DNA of 64,000 nt from positions 1 to 64,000 of the forward strand of contig NZ_QFWJ01000007.1 in assembly GCF_003336805.1 (NCBI RefSeq), given 5' to 3'. The stretch's first letter is position 1. Every line of letters begins with the position of its first letter. Below are positions 35,147 to 45,206 of this stretch, piece after piece. The position numbers and the translations under genes were made by a program. The notes under the pieces were generated by a model. The model had not been told where the DNA came from, searched no databases, and saw only the letters and a program-made list of their open reading frames with translations. Source of the DNA: Marinospirillum perlucidum. GTDB taxonomy: Bacteria > Pseudomonadota > Gammaproteobacteria > Pseudomonadales > Halomonadaceae.

Positions 35147-36866
35147 ATTCACTCGCCTGCTAGTGGGCGGGTTTCTGCTGTTGTGGGTGGAGACAGGGCT
35201 GGGAGCGGGTCTGGCTCTTACACTGCTTCCTGAAGATAATCCCGAGGTCAGGGCCAATATCCAAGCCTATCTGGGTGAAATTCAACCGAGAAATACACGT
35301 GAAATGCGGCGTTATTCGCGTTTTGCTCGTGGCGAAATCAGCAAGGCCCTGGAAGCCTTGGGGTATTACCAATACCAGCTACAGCTTCAGGTGATAGAGG
35401 GTGATCCTGCGACCCTGGAGGTTAGAGTGGAGCCCGGGGAACGCGTTCTGCTGGGGCAGGTGAGTCTGGGGTTGGAAGGGGAGGCCTTGCAACAGGCTGA
35501 TTTTACCCTGCCCAGTGGTCGGCTGGTCTCCGGGCACCCCTTGAACCATAGTGACTATGAAGCAGCCAAGCGGCATTTTCGCAATCAGGCTCTCAGTTAT
35601 GGTTATTTTGCCTCCCGGTTTACCCGCCAGGAGCTTTTGGTCGACCCGGATGCCGGCGTAGCTGATGTCTTTTTGCATTTTGATTCCGGTCCCCGTTACC
35701 GGCTGGGGGAAGTAACTTTTCAGCAGCAGGGTTCGTTGGATGAAGATTTTTTGCAGACGTTCGTCGGGTTTGTGGCAGGTATGCCCTATTCCTCTCAGCA
35801 GCTGAGTCAATTAAGTCGTGATCTTCGTGAAAGTGGCTATTTTGAAGAAGTGTTTGTGGATGCCGATCCAGATCGCGCTGATGATAACTTGCATCTACCG
35901 GTCGATGTCTCTCTCAAGGCACGTGAACCACGTACTCTGAACCTGGGTTTGGGTTTTTCCACGGATACCGGTCCCAGAGCCAGTGCCAACTGGGTCGAAC
36001 ACTGGGTGAATGAACAGGGTTTACGGCGGGGGGTGGATGCCCAGATTTCGCAGCCGGAACAAACCCTGGGAGGCTGGTATGAATTTCCTCTTGACCCGCC
36101 CATGACGGACAAGCTGAGAGTCAGTAGTGACATTACCCGAGAGGTTTATGATGACCAAGAAAGCCGGCGTTATGGGGCGAGCCTGCAGTGGTTTTATAAA
36201 CACGCCAATGGCTGGGAGAGGGTGCTGTCTCTAAGAGGGGAAAGAGAAGAGTATTATGTTGGTGAAGACAGAGGCGCAACCTGGCTCACGCTTCCCGGAC
36301 TCAGTTATGGTTTTTTGCAAACGGACCGGCGCATTGACCCCACCCAGGGTTATCGATTGCAGGTAGATATGGAAGGCAGTCGTGAGAGTATCCTGGCCGA
36401 TGTGGATATTTTTCAGTTGCGCCTGATGGCCCGCGGACTGGTGACCCTGCTGGACCGGCACCGCTTGCTGGCGCGGTTGCGTCTGGGAGCAACCGCGACC
36501 AATGAGTTTGAACGAGTGCCCCTGTCAATGCGCTTCTTTGCCGGGGGCGATCAAAGTCTGCGTGGTTATGATTACCAGGAATTATCACCACTTGGCGATG
36601 ATGGACGCCAAATTGGCGGGCGTTATCTAATGACGACCGGTGTGGAATATCAGTGGGTCGTTAACTCGAGCTGGCGCTTGGCTGTCTTTGCTGATGGCGG
36701 AAATGCGGTTGCCGAGCCACAGGAATTAAAAGAGCCCAAGTGGGGTGTCGGTTTTGGTATTCGTTGGGTTTCTCCTGTTGGGCCCTTGCGTCTGGACTTG
36801 GCGGAAAGCCTGGATGATGAACTGGGTGGGACTCGCTTGCATCTGACTCTGGGGCCGGAAATATGA
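35121..36866 (+). CDS. tamA: Translocation and assembly module subunit TamA (Omp85 family)
   Basis: TamA is the outer-membrane half of the TAM complex, which helps insert some outer-membrane proteins and takes part in phospholipid transport. The 581-residue protein has a hydrophobic signal segment (about 11-29), three POTRA domains, and a 16-strand Omp85 barrel with the RFFAGGDQSLRGYDYQ lid motif. Start ATG 35121 overlaps DUF2797 by 26 bases; TTG 35112 is an alternative. Its TGA overlaps the tamB ATG. Confidence 0.93.
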   Translation: MRLNSAFPRFTRLLVGGFLLLWVETGLGAGLALTLLPEDNPEVRANIQAYLGEIQPRNTREMRRYSRFARGEISKALEALGYYQYQLQLQVIEGDPATLEVRVEPGERVLLGQVSLGLEGEALQQADFTLPSGRLVSGHPLNHSDYEAAKRHFRNQALSYGYFASRFTRQELLVDPDAGVADVFLHFDSGPRYRLGEVTFQQQGSLDEDFLQTFVGFVAGMPYSSQQLSQLSRDLRESGYFEEVFVDADPDRADDNLHLPVDVSLKAREPRTLNLGLGFSTDTGPRASANWVEHWVNEQGLRRGVDAQISQPEQTLGGWYEFPLDPPMTDKLRVSSDITREVYDDQESRRYGASLQWFYKHANGWERVLSLRGEREEYYVGEDRGATWLTLPGLSYGFLQTDRRIDPTQGYRLQVDMEGSRESILADVDIFQLRLMARGLVTLLDRHRLLARLRLGATATNEFERVPLSMRFFAGGDQSLRGYDYQELSPLGDDGRQIGGRYLMTTGVEYQWVVNSSWRLAVFADGGNAVAEPQELKEPKWGVGFGIRWVSPVGPLRLDLAESLDDELGGTRLHLTLGPEI

Positions 36867-39800
36867 TCCGCCGCTCGTGGATGTATTTTCGCCAACGCGT
36901 ACAAGCACGCCTACTCCGGCCCCTGCTTTGGGTGCACCTGCTACTGCGTTGGCTGGTTTATCTGGTTTCTGCCAGTCTCAGTCTGGCGACTCTTTTGCTG
37001 TTACTGACCTTCTTTTGGCTCTTCTTGAGCGAGGCCGGGGGTAGCTGGTTGCTGCGTCAGCTTCCGGGTGTGGAGCTTCAGGGTTTTTCCGGTCAATTGC
37101 TGGATGAATGGCAGGTGGAAAAGGTCAGTTGGCACAACCAGGATCTGCTGCTCGAAGGCGAACACCTGGCGGTGGCTTGGCAACCCTGGTGCTTGTTGCG
37201 CTTAAATATATGTATCCAACAGCTAGAGGCCAGCCGTTTCAATATCCAGCTGCTTAAACAGACCGAGGTCATGGAAGAGCTGGAGCAACTGCAGACCGAA
37301 GGCCTGGATGCCTTTCGCATGCCAGGGGTTGAACTGCCACGAATTAGCTTGCCCTGGCCATTGCAGGTCGAACACCTGCATCTGGGGGAATTCCAGATTA
37401 ACCACACTACGCATCTGCAAGCAGTGATACTACAGCAGGGGCACTGGTATCGGGAGTGGATGGAGCTTCCTGAAATTTATCTGCAGAGCCCCTGGGTTCC
37501 CCTGGATGATCACACCGCATTACAGGCCCAAGGCAGCCTGACTCTGCAGGGCGATTGGCCGCTGATGCTGCAAGCACAGGGGCTTGCAGCCGGTCTGGAA
37601 TTGGAAGCCGATTTCGCCGGTAGCCTACAAAACCTGGAGTTACAGAGGCTGCAAGCCAGGGGGTTGCCTTTACAAGCCTCCGGCAAGATCCAGCCTCTGG
37701 TGGCTGAAGTGCCTATGGAAATCCAGTTGGAAGTCAGCCCCTTTCATCCGCAGACTTCTCCCTTGCCCGATCAGCTGCAACCTGATTGGATGCGGTTCTG
37801 GCCTGACTTGGCCTTGCTGGATCATCTACGTTTACACTTTCAGGGCGATTTGAATCAAGGCTGGCAGTTACAGGGATGGGGCCAGTTACTGATTGATGAA
37901 ACTCTGGTGTTGGCGGATCTGGATGCCCTGATTACTCCCCAAGAGTTGCAATTAAAGCAATTGCAACTGAGCCACCATCGTGAACACCAGTTGCAGGTTG
38001 AGGGCCGCATGACCTGGGAGGGGCTCAGTCAGCTTGCGACCCACCCGCAAAGGCTGGAAGCACAAGTGCACCTTTCCTGGAGAGATTTTCTCAATACCCA
38101 GCTGCCCTGGCGACAGGTGTTTACTTCACTTCCTGCCAAGCCTTTGGAAAAAGAGCAACTGGATTTGCAGTTGAACTTCAATGCTGGCCAGCTGTATTGG
38201 GGAGGGCAGTTTGCCGGTCAGTTGAAGACGGATGCGAGTGCTTTGCAGATCTCCAGCCAGTTTGCCGGTCACTTGCCGACTCAGCAGTTGATTGCATTGC
38301 CGTTTACGGCCGATGCTGAAAAAAGTGAGGCCTTTGCCGCAACCCTGATTACCTGGGGAGAGTGGCTGCAAACCACCCGCTGGGGAGCTGAAGGTCAGAT
38401 AACGGGCCGGGGAGAACTGGCACAGAAGCTTTTCACGGGAGCAGCTGAATACCACTTTGGCTGGCTGGGGCCTGAACAGCATTACCGCTTGGCATTTCCT
38501 CAAATCAGCGTGCAGGGTGATGATGAGGCCATGCTGGAAGCCAGTCTGGATCTGCAACCGGATACCTGGCAATTGAGTTTGGCGGGCTATCTGCCCCAGC
38601 TGGCTGATCTACCCCTGGAGGCTACGGCGCCATTTGAGGGTGACTTGCAAATGGCGGCGGACTTGAGCTTGCCTGCTCTTTTAGGCGTGGATTTACTCTG
38701 GCCCACCAACCAAATGCTGCTGCAGCGAATGCAGCAGGGAGACTACCGCCTGAGAGGTGCCAGTGATCACTTGTCCTGGCAGGATTCCTATCTTCAGCAG
38801 GCCGCAGTGGCCGTCGATTTTCAAGGTCGGATGAACGACTGGCAAGAATCCAGTATTTCGGCTCAAGGGCTGATAGAAACGATCACTGTAGCCGAGGTGC
38901 CATTAAAAAATGTTCACCTCGATCTTTCCGGTACTTTGGCGGAGCAATCCTGGCTGTTAGACGCCGTGGCTGAAGAACAGCCACTGGAACTGGTCTGGCG
39001 AGGAGGGTGGCAAGAAAGTTCGGATGGACAGCGCCGGCTAAACTATCACCTTGAACCCTTTGCCATGAACCAGTTGGCCTGGTGGTTACCTGCTGACCTG
39101 GACTGGGATGAGACTCTGGAAGGCAATATGATGTTGGCTTGGGGTAATCAAGAGCAGGTTTTTGATTTATCCCTGACTGCCGGGGATGGACAGCTACGCA
39201 TCCGCCAACTGGATGAGGTGACGAATGAAGAAGAGTGGCTGGAATTTGCTTACCAGCAACTAGAAGTATCTCTGGGATTTCACGACCAGCAGCTAGCAAT
39301 TAGCGGGTTACTGGATGGGCCGCAGATCGGCCAACTAGCCCTGGATATGAAAACCGCTTTAGTCAGCCCGGTGGGAGACTCGCGTCCACTGGACGGGCGC
39401 TTTGAATTCAAGCAGGTACAGGTACAGCTTTTTCAGCCGTTCTTAAATCTGGACAGCCTGTCAGGTCAACTGCAAGGTCAAGGATCTTTGGGTGGAACCC
39501 TCAGGCAGCCACTGGTTCAGGGAGAGCTGGATTTGCAGAAAATTGCTGCAGCCGATCTGCAGTGGCCGACCAGCCTGACTCGACTGGATGCGCATCTCAA
39601 CTTGCAGGCGGATGGGTTGACCCTGGAAGGTGACTATCAGGCTGGGCGCCGGGGGCGAGGGCAGTTTCAAGGCGAATTGAACTGGCAAACAGATCTGTTG
39701 GGGGAATTGAATATACAGGGTCGGCAGTTGGATATAAGGATTGAGCCCTGGGCTAGTCTAGAAATCTATCCTGATCTCAACCTTGCTTGGGTTGACGATG

Positions 39801-40612
39801 AACTAGAGCTGACTGGGCAAATCAGCATCCCCCGAGGTCAACTGGAAGTACAGCAGCTGCCTGCACAAGCGGTGCGAGTTAGTGATGATGTGCAAGTGCT
39901 CAATCGTCAACCTGCAGCTGACCCCTTGATTAAGAGGATTTCGACAGACATCGAAATTTTGCTGGGTAGCGACCGTCTGCAATTGTCAGCCTTGGGGTTG
40001 GAAGCAGCTGTGCAAGGGCGTCTGGGACTGGGTGATAATTTAAATACCCGCGGTGAGCTATTGCTGGTGGAAGGCCGCTATCAGTCCTGGGGGCAGGATC
40101 TGCGACTAAGGCGTGCCCGGTTGAATTTTAACGGCCCTTTAACCCAGCCTTATCTGGATATCGAGGCGGTTCGGGAAATTGAGGAGGTGCTGGTTGGGGT
40201 TCGTGTAACCGGGCGGATCGATGAGCCGGAAACAGAAATCTTCTCCGAGCCAGCCATGTCGAGTGAGCAGGCTTTATCCTGGCTGTTAACCGGAAGCCCC
40301 CTGGATGAAGAAGTGGATATGAACTCCCTGGCCCTATCCATGGGCCTGGCAGGTATTTCCGATTACACCCAGGCGGTGGGTGAAGCTTTTGGGGTGGAGG
40401 AATTTGAACTGGCTGCCGAGGGCAAGGGTCAAGAGCAGAGCCTGGTTGCGGCTGGCTATCTGAATTCGGATTTGAGTGTGCGCTATGGGGTGGGTATCTA
40501 TGATGATATCAACCGGGTTGCCGTGCGCTACGAGCTGACCCGGCAGTTGTATATCGAGGTGGTCAGTTCCCTGGAAAACTCCCTGGATATTTTCTGGGAA
40601 GTGGATTACTGA
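36863..40612 (+). CDS. tamB: Translocation and assembly module subunit TamB (AsmA-like)
   Basis: This 1249-residue protein is anchored by one N-terminal membrane helix (about 35-58) and continues as a long beta-helical AsmA-like periplasmic bridge. It ends in the DUF490 domain with ISIPRGQLEV, RGELLLVEGRYQSWGQDLRL and SWLLTGSPLD. It links the inner membrane to TamA. Four-base overlap with tamA. The middle is rich in Leu, Gln and Trp, as is usual for this family. Confidence 0.94.
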   Translation: MIRRSWMYFRQRVQARLLRPLLWVHLLLRWLVYLVSASLSLATLLLLLTFFWLFLSEAGGSWLLRQLPGVELQGFSGQLLDEWQVEKVSWHNQDLLLEGEHLAVAWQPWCLLRLNICIQQLEASRFNIQLLKQTEVMEELEQLQTEGLDAFRMPGVELPRISLPWPLQVEHLHLGEFQINHTTHLQAVILQQGHWYREWMELPEIYLQSPWVPLDDHTALQAQGSLTLQGDWPLMLQAQGLAAGLELEADFAGSLQNLELQRLQARGLPLQASGKIQPLVAEVPMEIQLEVSPFHPQTSPLPDQLQPDWMRFWPDLALLDHLRLHFQGDLNQGWQLQGWGQLLIDETLVLADLDALITPQELQLKQLQLSHHREHQLQVEGRMTWEGLSQLATHPQRLEAQVHLSWRDFLNTQLPWRQVFTSLPAKPLEKEQLDLQLNFNAGQLYWGGQFAGQLKTDASALQISSQFAGHLPTQQLIALPFTADAEKSEAFAATLITWGEWLQTTRWGAEGQITGRGELAQKLFTGAAEYHFGWLGPEQHYRLAFPQISVQGDDEAMLEASLDLQPDTWQLSLAGYLPQLADLPLEATAPFEGDLQMAADLSLPALLGVDLLWPTNQMLLQRMQQGDYRLRGASDHLSWQDSYLQQAAVAVDFQGRMNDWQESSISAQGLIETITVAEVPLKNVHLDLSGTLAEQSWLLDAVAEEQPLELVWRGGWQESSDGQRRLNYHLEPFAMNQLAWWLPADLDWDETLEGNMMLAWGNQEQVFDLSLTAGDGQLRIRQLDEVTNEEEWLEFAYQQLEVSLGFHDQQLAISGLLDGPQIGQLALDMKTALVSPVGDSRPLDGRFEFKQVQVQLFQPFLNLDSLSGQLQGQGSLGGTLRQPLVQGELDLQKIAAADLQWPTSLTRLDAHLNLQADGLTLEGDYQAGRRGRGQFQGELNWQTDLLGELNIQGRQLDIRIEPWASLEIYPDLNLAWVDDELELTGQISIPRGQLEVQQLPAQAVRVSDDVQVLNRQPAADPLIKRISTDIEILLGSDRLQLSALGLEAAVQGRLGLGDNLNTRGELLLVEGRYQSWGQDLRLRRARLNFNGPLTQPYLDIEAVREIEEVLVGVRVTGRIDEPETEIFSEPAMSSEQALSWLLTGSPLDEEVDMNSLALSMGLAGISDYTQAVGEAFGVEEFELAAEGKGQEQSLVAAGYLNSDLSVRYGVGIYDDINRVAVRYELTRQLYIEVVSSLENSLDIFWEVDY

Positions 40613-40628
40613 TCGGAGTGGGTACCTG

Positions 40629-40649
40629 GCCCCTCTGCAGCAGAGGGGC
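40629..40649. terminator. Hairpin between convergent tamB and trpE
   Basis: GCCCCTCTG and CAGAGGGGC form a perfect 9-bp stem with a CAG loop between the two stop codons. No T-run on either strand. Confidence 0.65.
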
Positions 40650-40656
40650 TCAAGAA

Positions 40657-42153
40657 TCAGAGATTATCCAATCCTTTTTCGGCCATGGCTACAGCCCTAA
40701 AAACCGCACGCCCTTTGTTCAGGGTTTCTTCCCATTCCAGCTGGGGCTGAGAATCGGCAACAACACCGGCCCCGGCCTGAATGTGCAGTTCTCCACCCTT
40801 GATCACAGCGGTACGTATGGCAATGGCTGTATCCATATTGCCCTGCCAGCCCAGGTAGCCAACTGCTCCACCGTAGACGCCGCGTTTAACCGGTTCCAGT
40901 TCATCGAGAATTTCCAGGGCCCTGATCTTGGGCGCACCGGAAAGCGTTCCCGCCGGGAAGGTGGCTCTGAGGACATCCATGGCCGTGAGTTCCGGTTTAA
41001 GCTGCCCCACTACATTGGAGACGATGTGCATCACGTGGGAATAGCGCTCCACCGCCATGCTATCAGTGACCTGGACACTACCGGTTTGCGCGATACGGCC
41101 AACATCATTGCGCCCCAGATCAATCAGCATCAAATGCTCAGCCTGTTCCTTGGGATCGGCCAGAAGTTCTTTTTCCAGCGCCTGATCCTCTTTTTCGCTG
41201 TTGCCCCGCTTGCGTGTGCCGGCAATGGGGCGAACCGTGACTTCGCCTTCTTCCAGGCGTGCCAGAATCTCCGGCGAGGAGCCCACCACCTGGAATTCGT
41301 CCAGTTGCAGGTGGAACATGTAGGGCGAAGGATTCAGGCAGCGAAGAGCTCGGTAGAGATCCAGCGACTGGGCCTGAAACGGCAGGCTCATGCGCTGGGA
41401 CAGCACACACTGCATGATGTCACCGGCAAGAATGTATTCCTTGATGCGCTCGACTGCCTGTTTGAAATCCTGCTCACTAAAGCCGGCCTTGAAATCGCTT
41501 TCTTCCACCTGGGCACGACCGGTGCCGGGGCTGGTGGTGGTCAGGGTGGCTGTCCGCAGCTGGATTTCCAGGGCTTCAAGGCGTTGATAAGCGGTTTCCA
41601 GTGGTGCTTCCTGGTTAGGATCAGCATGGGTGATCAGATACAGCTTGCCGGAAAGATTATCAAAAACCACCACTTCTTCGGACACCATCAGCAGGATATC
41701 AGGTACTTCCAACGGATCGGCTTTGTCGTTGGCACTCGGACTGTTTTGTAACCGAGGTTCAATATAGCGAATGGTGTCATGGCCAAAATAACCCACCAGG
41801 CCACCGGTAAACAGAGGCAGGCCCTGGAGGGGTGCTACTTTAAAGCTAGCCTGAAAGTCCTCGATTCTTTGCAGGGGGTCGAGCACTTCTTCACGCTGTA
41901 AAACCTCACCGGCACGCCAATGGGTGAAGGTTTTACCGGTAATTTCAATGCGCTCTTCACTGGGCAGTCCGATAATTGAATAACGCCCCCATTTTTCACC
42001 ACCCTGAACCGATTCCAGCAGGTAGGTGTAGGGTGCCTGAGCCAGCTTCATATAGGTGGACAGGGGCGTATCGAGATCGGCCAGCACTTCTCTGGCGACC
42101 GGGATGCGGTTATAGCCTTGTGCGGCCAGAGAGGCAAAGAGTTCGGGGGTCAT
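40657..42153 (-). CDS. trpE: Anthranilate synthase component I
   Basis: TrpE makes anthranilate from chorismate, the first committed step of tryptophan synthesis. The 498-residue protein has the tryptophan feedback site LLES in its N-terminal part and the chorismate-binding core: [30 protein letters not shown] and [10 protein letters not shown]. It lies 11 bases after gph on the same strand, so rpe-gph-trpE forms one unit, a common gammaproteobacterial order. trpG is not in the window. Confidence 0.96.
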   Translation of the reverse strand: MTPELFASLAAQGYNRIPVAREVLADLDTPLSTYMKLAQAPYTYLLESVQGGEKWGRYSIIGLPSEERIEITGKTFTHWRAGEVLQREEVLDPLQRIEDFQASFKVAPLQGLPLFTGGLVGYFGHDTIRYIEPRLQNSPSANDKADPLEVPDILLMVSEEVVVFDNLSGKLYLITHADPNQEAPLETAYQRLEALEIQLRTATLTTTSPGTGRAQVEESDFKAGFSEQDFKQAVERIKEYILAGDIMQCVLSQRMSLPFQAQSLDLYRALRCLNPSPYMFHLQLDEFQVVGSSPEILARLEEGEVTVRPIAGTRKRGNSEKEDQALEKELLADPKEQAEHLMLIDLGRNDVGRIAQTGSVQVTDSMAVERYSHVMHIVSNVVGQLKPELTAMDVLRATFPAGTLSGAPKIRALEILDELEPVKRGVYGGAVGYLGWQGNMDTAIAIRTAVIKGGELHIQAGAGVVADSQPQLEWEETLNKGRAVFRAVAMAEKGLDNL

Positions 42154-42164
42154 GCCAGTAATCC

Positions 42165-42851
42165 TTAGTTCAGCAAGTCAGTCAGATGATTAATCAGCAG
42201 GTCCGGTTGACTCTGGCTGATGGGTTGCCCGTGGTTGTAGCCATAGGGTACACCAACACTGATAAAACCGGCAGCCCTGGCCGCTTCAATATCATGGCGG
42301 GAATCACCAACCAGGGCCGCTGCCTTGGGTGGGCAGGCAAAATGTTCGGCAGCATGCAGCAGTGGGGCAGGATGGGGCTTCTTTTGCGCTAGGCTGTCAC
42401 CGCCCAAAAGTAACTGAAAATAGTGGTCGATACCCAGTCCAGCCAGGAGTTCTGGCAAAAAACGGGCTGGCTTGTTGGTGATCAGAGCCAGTGGCAGGGG
42501 CAACCGGCTTAATTGATCCAGGGTTTCCAGCACCCCGGGATAGAGACGGGTCGCTTCACCCTGGGTGGCGGCATAGGCCTCCAGAAAAAGGTCGTGAGCC
42601 TGAATAACCCGGGGATCATCGGCTGCAATCAGTTTTTCGCCCTGGTCCTGGCCGGTTACGGCTCTCTGGATGAGTACCTGGCTGCCATTACCCACCCAAT
42701 GACGAACCTGGCCGGGGCCAGCCAGAGGCAGATGCATTTGCTTCAGCGCCTGATCCACGGCTGTGGTCAGATCGGGCACTGAATCAATCAGGGTGCCGTC
42801 CAGATCAAAAGCCAGCAGCCGGATTTCTTGCAAACGCGGGTGCAGCTTCAT
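42165..42851 (-). CDS. gph: Phosphoglycolate phosphatase
   Basis: Gph dephosphorylates 2-phosphoglycolate arising from repair of oxidised DNA ends. The 228-residue HAD protein has the nucleophile motif [10 protein letters not shown], a cap domain, ITNKPARF (motif II), [11 protein letters not shown] (motif III) and [16 protein letters not shown] (motif IV). ATGA overlap with rpe supports co-transcription with rpe and trpE. Confidence 0.92.
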   Translation of the reverse strand: MKLHPRLQEIRLLAFDLDGTLIDSVPDLTTAVDQALKQMHLPLAGPGQVRHWVGNGSQVLIQRAVTGQDQGEKLIAADDPRVIQAHDLFLEAYAATQGEATRLYPGVLETLDQLSRLPLPLALITNKPARFLPELLAGLGIDHYFQLLLGGDSLAQKKPHPAPLLHAAEHFACPPKAAALVGDSRHDIEAARAAGFISVGVPYGYNHGQPISQSQPDLLINHLTDLLN

Positions 42852-43543
42852 TGGCTTTTGGCCAGTTCAGCACGCATCTGTTGGAGAACACTATCAAACT
42901 GATGAGGGTCGTCAGCCGAGCGAGCACCAAAGATGGCTGAGCCAGCAACAAAGGTATCGGCACCTGCTGCGGCGATTTCGGCAATATTGCCCAGGCCAAC
43001 GCCCCCGTCCACTTGCAGGCGAAGGGGCAAGCCGCTGGCATCAATTTTGGCGCGTGCGCTGCGCAGTTTTTCCAGCGTGTGAGGAATAAATTTCTGGCCA
43101 CCAAAACCGGGGTTTACACTCATCAGCAGCACCATATCCAACTTGTCCATTACATGGTCCATCCAAGTCAGGGGGGTGGCTGGGTTAAAAACCAGTCCAG
43201 CCTTGCAGCCGCCATCGCGGATCATTTGCAGACTACGGTCCGGGTGTTCGGAAGCTTCCGGGTGAAAGGTGATGCTGGTGGCGCCGGCTTCAATAAAAGC
43301 CTGGATCATGGTATCCACGGGTTTGACCATCAGGTGGACATCGATGGGAGCCTGGACACCTTCGTCACGCAGGGCTTTGCACACCATAGGGCCGAGGGTG
43401 AGGTTGGGGACATAGTGGTTGTCCATGACATCAAAATGAATCCAATCAGCACCGGCGCTTAACACCTGATCCACTTCTTCGCCCAGGCGGGTGAAATTGG
43501 CCGAGAGAATGGAAGGCGCCAGAACAAAATCTTGTTGAGACAT
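42848..43543 (-). CDS. rpe: Ribulose-phosphate 3-epimerase
   Basis: Rpe interconverts ribulose 5-phosphate and xylulose 5-phosphate. The 231-residue TIM-barrel protein shows the family segments [46 protein letters not shown] and VDGGV. I set the start at 43543 to match family length; an upstream ATG at 43576 would add 11 residues. First gene of the rpe-gph-trpE unit. Confidence 0.95.
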   Translation of the reverse strand: MSQQDFVLAPSILSANFTRLGEEVDQVLSAGADWIHFDVMDNHYVPNLTLGPMVCKALRDEGVQAPIDVHLMVKPVDTMIQAFIEAGATSITFHPEASEHPDRSLQMIRDGGCKAGLVFNPATPLTWMDHVMDKLDMVLLMSVNPGFGGQKFIPHTLEKLRSARAKIDASGLPLRLQVDGGVGLGNIAEIAAAGADTFVAGSAIFGARSADDPHQFDSVLQQMRAELAKSQ

Positions 43544-43645
43544 AAAGGAAAACCTGCAAGAGAAAATTTGCTGCATTTTAACAGAAAATGCTGGATGCAG
43601 AGGCCTAAACGGGGCTCAGGTCAGTGGTCGTGTAGTTTTTTGATG

Positions 43646-43740
43646 TGCACCAATATAGATCATTGAGTTAAGGGTTAGTGCATTTTTATTCACGATCTCC
43701 AAAAAGATGATGCTCTAGTTTGGTGAGCTTGCACTTTAAT
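43646..43740 (+). promoter_or_regulatory. Possible NtrC-type half-sites upstream of amtB
   Basis: TGCACCA (43646-43652) followed by ATA and a weak right arm, and TGCAC at 43730-43734, resemble TGCACYA-N3-TGGTGCA enhancer sites of NtrC. They lie about 90-180 bases before the likely sigma-54 promoter, the usual enhancer distance. The matches are partial. Confidence 0.4.
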
Positions 43741-43803
43741 GGTTTTGCTTTATGGCTTTTATGGTGCGGCCTTGGCGCTTTAATAGCTTTAAATTGATGC
43801 GCT

Positions 43804-43819
43804 TGGCATGTTTTGTGCT
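43804..43819 (+). promoter_or_regulatory. Sigma-54 (RpoN) promoter of amtB
   Basis: TTGGCATGTTTTGTGCT has GG (43805-43806) and GC (43817-43818) exactly ten bases apart, with the TGGCA -24 block conserved. Start would be near 43830, about 75 bases before the amtB GTG. Sigma-54 control of ammonium transport is well established. Confidence 0.7.
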
Positions 43820-43904
43820 TGCTTGTAGGGCGTTTTGGGCGGCAAAGATAAAAAATAAATGATTTGCCGGTTGTTAAGGCCAAACCAAAAGCCTGGAGAG
43901 ATTC

Positions 43905-45119
43905 GTGGATAACCTAAATAGTGCAGTGGAGTTGTTGGTTAGCAGCTCCAATACTTTGTTTATTTTGCTGGGCGCCATCATGGTGCTTTTCATGCATGCC
44001 GGCTTTGCTTTTCTGGAAGTGGGCACCGTCCGGCATAAGAATCAGGTCAATGCCCTGGTCAAAATCATTACCGATTTTGGTGTTTCAACGCTGGCCTACT
44101 TTTTTGTTGGCTATTCAATCGCTTATGGTGCTGACTTTTTTGCTGACGCCAGTGAGCTGACGCAAAATAACGGCTATGAGCTGGTTAAGTTTTTCTTCCT
44201 GCTGACTTTTGCTGCAGCGATTCCGGCTATCGTCTCCGGTGGTATTGCGGAAAGAGCCCGCTTTTATCCGTTTTTGATTGCTTCCGCTTTGCTGGTAGCC
44301 CTGGTTTACCCCTTCTTTGAGGGCATGATCTGGAACGGCAATTACGGTTTTCAGGATTGGCTGGCTGCTGCTTTTGGTGCTGGTTTCCATGATTTTGCCG
44401 GTTCCATGGTGGTTCATGGCATGGGTGGCTGGTTGGCTTTAACTGCCATTTTGCTGCTGGGAGCACGCCAGGGTCGTTACCGCGATGGTCGCCCCAAGGC
44501 TTTTGCGCCTTCCAGTATTCCCTTTCTGGCCCTGGGTGCCTGGATACTGACTGTCGGCTGGTTCGGTTTTAATGTCATGTCGGCGCAAACACTGGATGGA
44601 GTGAGTGGTCTGGTCGCGGTCAACTCCCTGATGGCTATGGTGGGCGGTACGCTGGTGGCCATGCTGCTGGGTAAAACCGACCCCGGCTTTATTCACAATG
44701 GCCCTCTGGCCGGTCTGGTGGCGGTTTGCGCCGGTTCTGACCTCTTCCACCCTCTGGGAGCTTTGGCGGTAGGTGGTGTTGCCGGTGCCCTGTTTGTGTA
44801 CACCTTTACCCTCTTCCAGAACAAGGTGCCCCGTATTGACGATGTCCTGGGTGTTTGGCCTCTGCACGGTCTTTGTGGGGCCTGGGGTGCAATTGCTGTA
44901 GGCATCTTTGGTACTCAGGCCCTGGGTGGTCTGGGCGGCGTCTCCATGATGGCTCAGCTGGTGGGTACGCTGGTGGGTATTGCTGTTGCTCTGGTCGGCG
45001 GTGGCCTGATTTATGGTGGCGTACAGCTGGTCAGCGGTCTGCGTTTGTCTGAAGAACAGGAGTTTGATGGCGCCGACCTGGCCATCCACAAGATTGCAGC
45101 GACTTCAGAAGACCGTTAA
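43905..45119 (+). CDS. amtB: Ammonium transporter AmtB
   Basis: This 404-residue protein has 11 predicted membrane helices and no signal peptide. The pore twin histidines lie in FHDFAGSMVVHGMGG (first) and WPLHGLCGAWG (second), with the family hallmark GFAFLEVGTVRHKN in the first helices. It takes up ammonium as a trimer under nitrogen limitation. It starts at GTG 43905 with GGAGAG upstream. No glnK (PII) gene is adjacent, unlike the usual glnK-amtB pair. Confidence 0.95.
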   Translation: MDNLNSAVELLVSSSNTLFILLGAIMVLFMHAGFAFLEVGTVRHKNQVNALVKIITDFGVSTLAYFFVGYSIAYGADFFADASELTQNNGYELVKFFFLLTFAAAIPAIVSGGIAERARFYPFLIASALLVALVYPFFEGMIWNGNYGFQDWLAAAFGAGFHDFAGSMVVHGMGGWLALTAILLLGARQGRYRDGRPKAFAPSSIPFLALGAWILTVGWFGFNVMSAQTLDGVSGLVAVNSLMAMVGGTLVAMLLGKTDPGFIHNGPLAGLVAVCAGSDLFHPLGALAVGGVAGALFVYTFTLFQNKVPRIDDVLGVWPLHGLCGAWGAIAVGIFGTQALGGLGGVSMMAQLVGTLVGIAVALVGGGLIYGGVQLVSGLRLSEEQEFDGADLAIHKIAATSEDR

Positions 45120-45139
45120 TCCGGTTTTATCCAGGGAGC

Positions 45140-45168
45140 TTGGTTGTAGCGTCCCAGCTGTTTATACT
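45140..45168 (+). promoter_or_regulatory. Putative sigma-70 promoter of the DUF3530 gene
   Basis: TTGGTT (45140-45145), a 17-base spacer and TATACT (45163-45168), 38 bases before the GTG start. Confidence 0.5.
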
Positions 45169-45206
45169 GACTTTTTCGCTGGCTTGTCAGTAAAGGATGC
45201 TACCTC

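Noticed and set aside
44439-45089. 216-codon open frame on minus, opposite amtB
   Set aside because: Thr/Gln/His-rich shadow frame of amtB, no domain.
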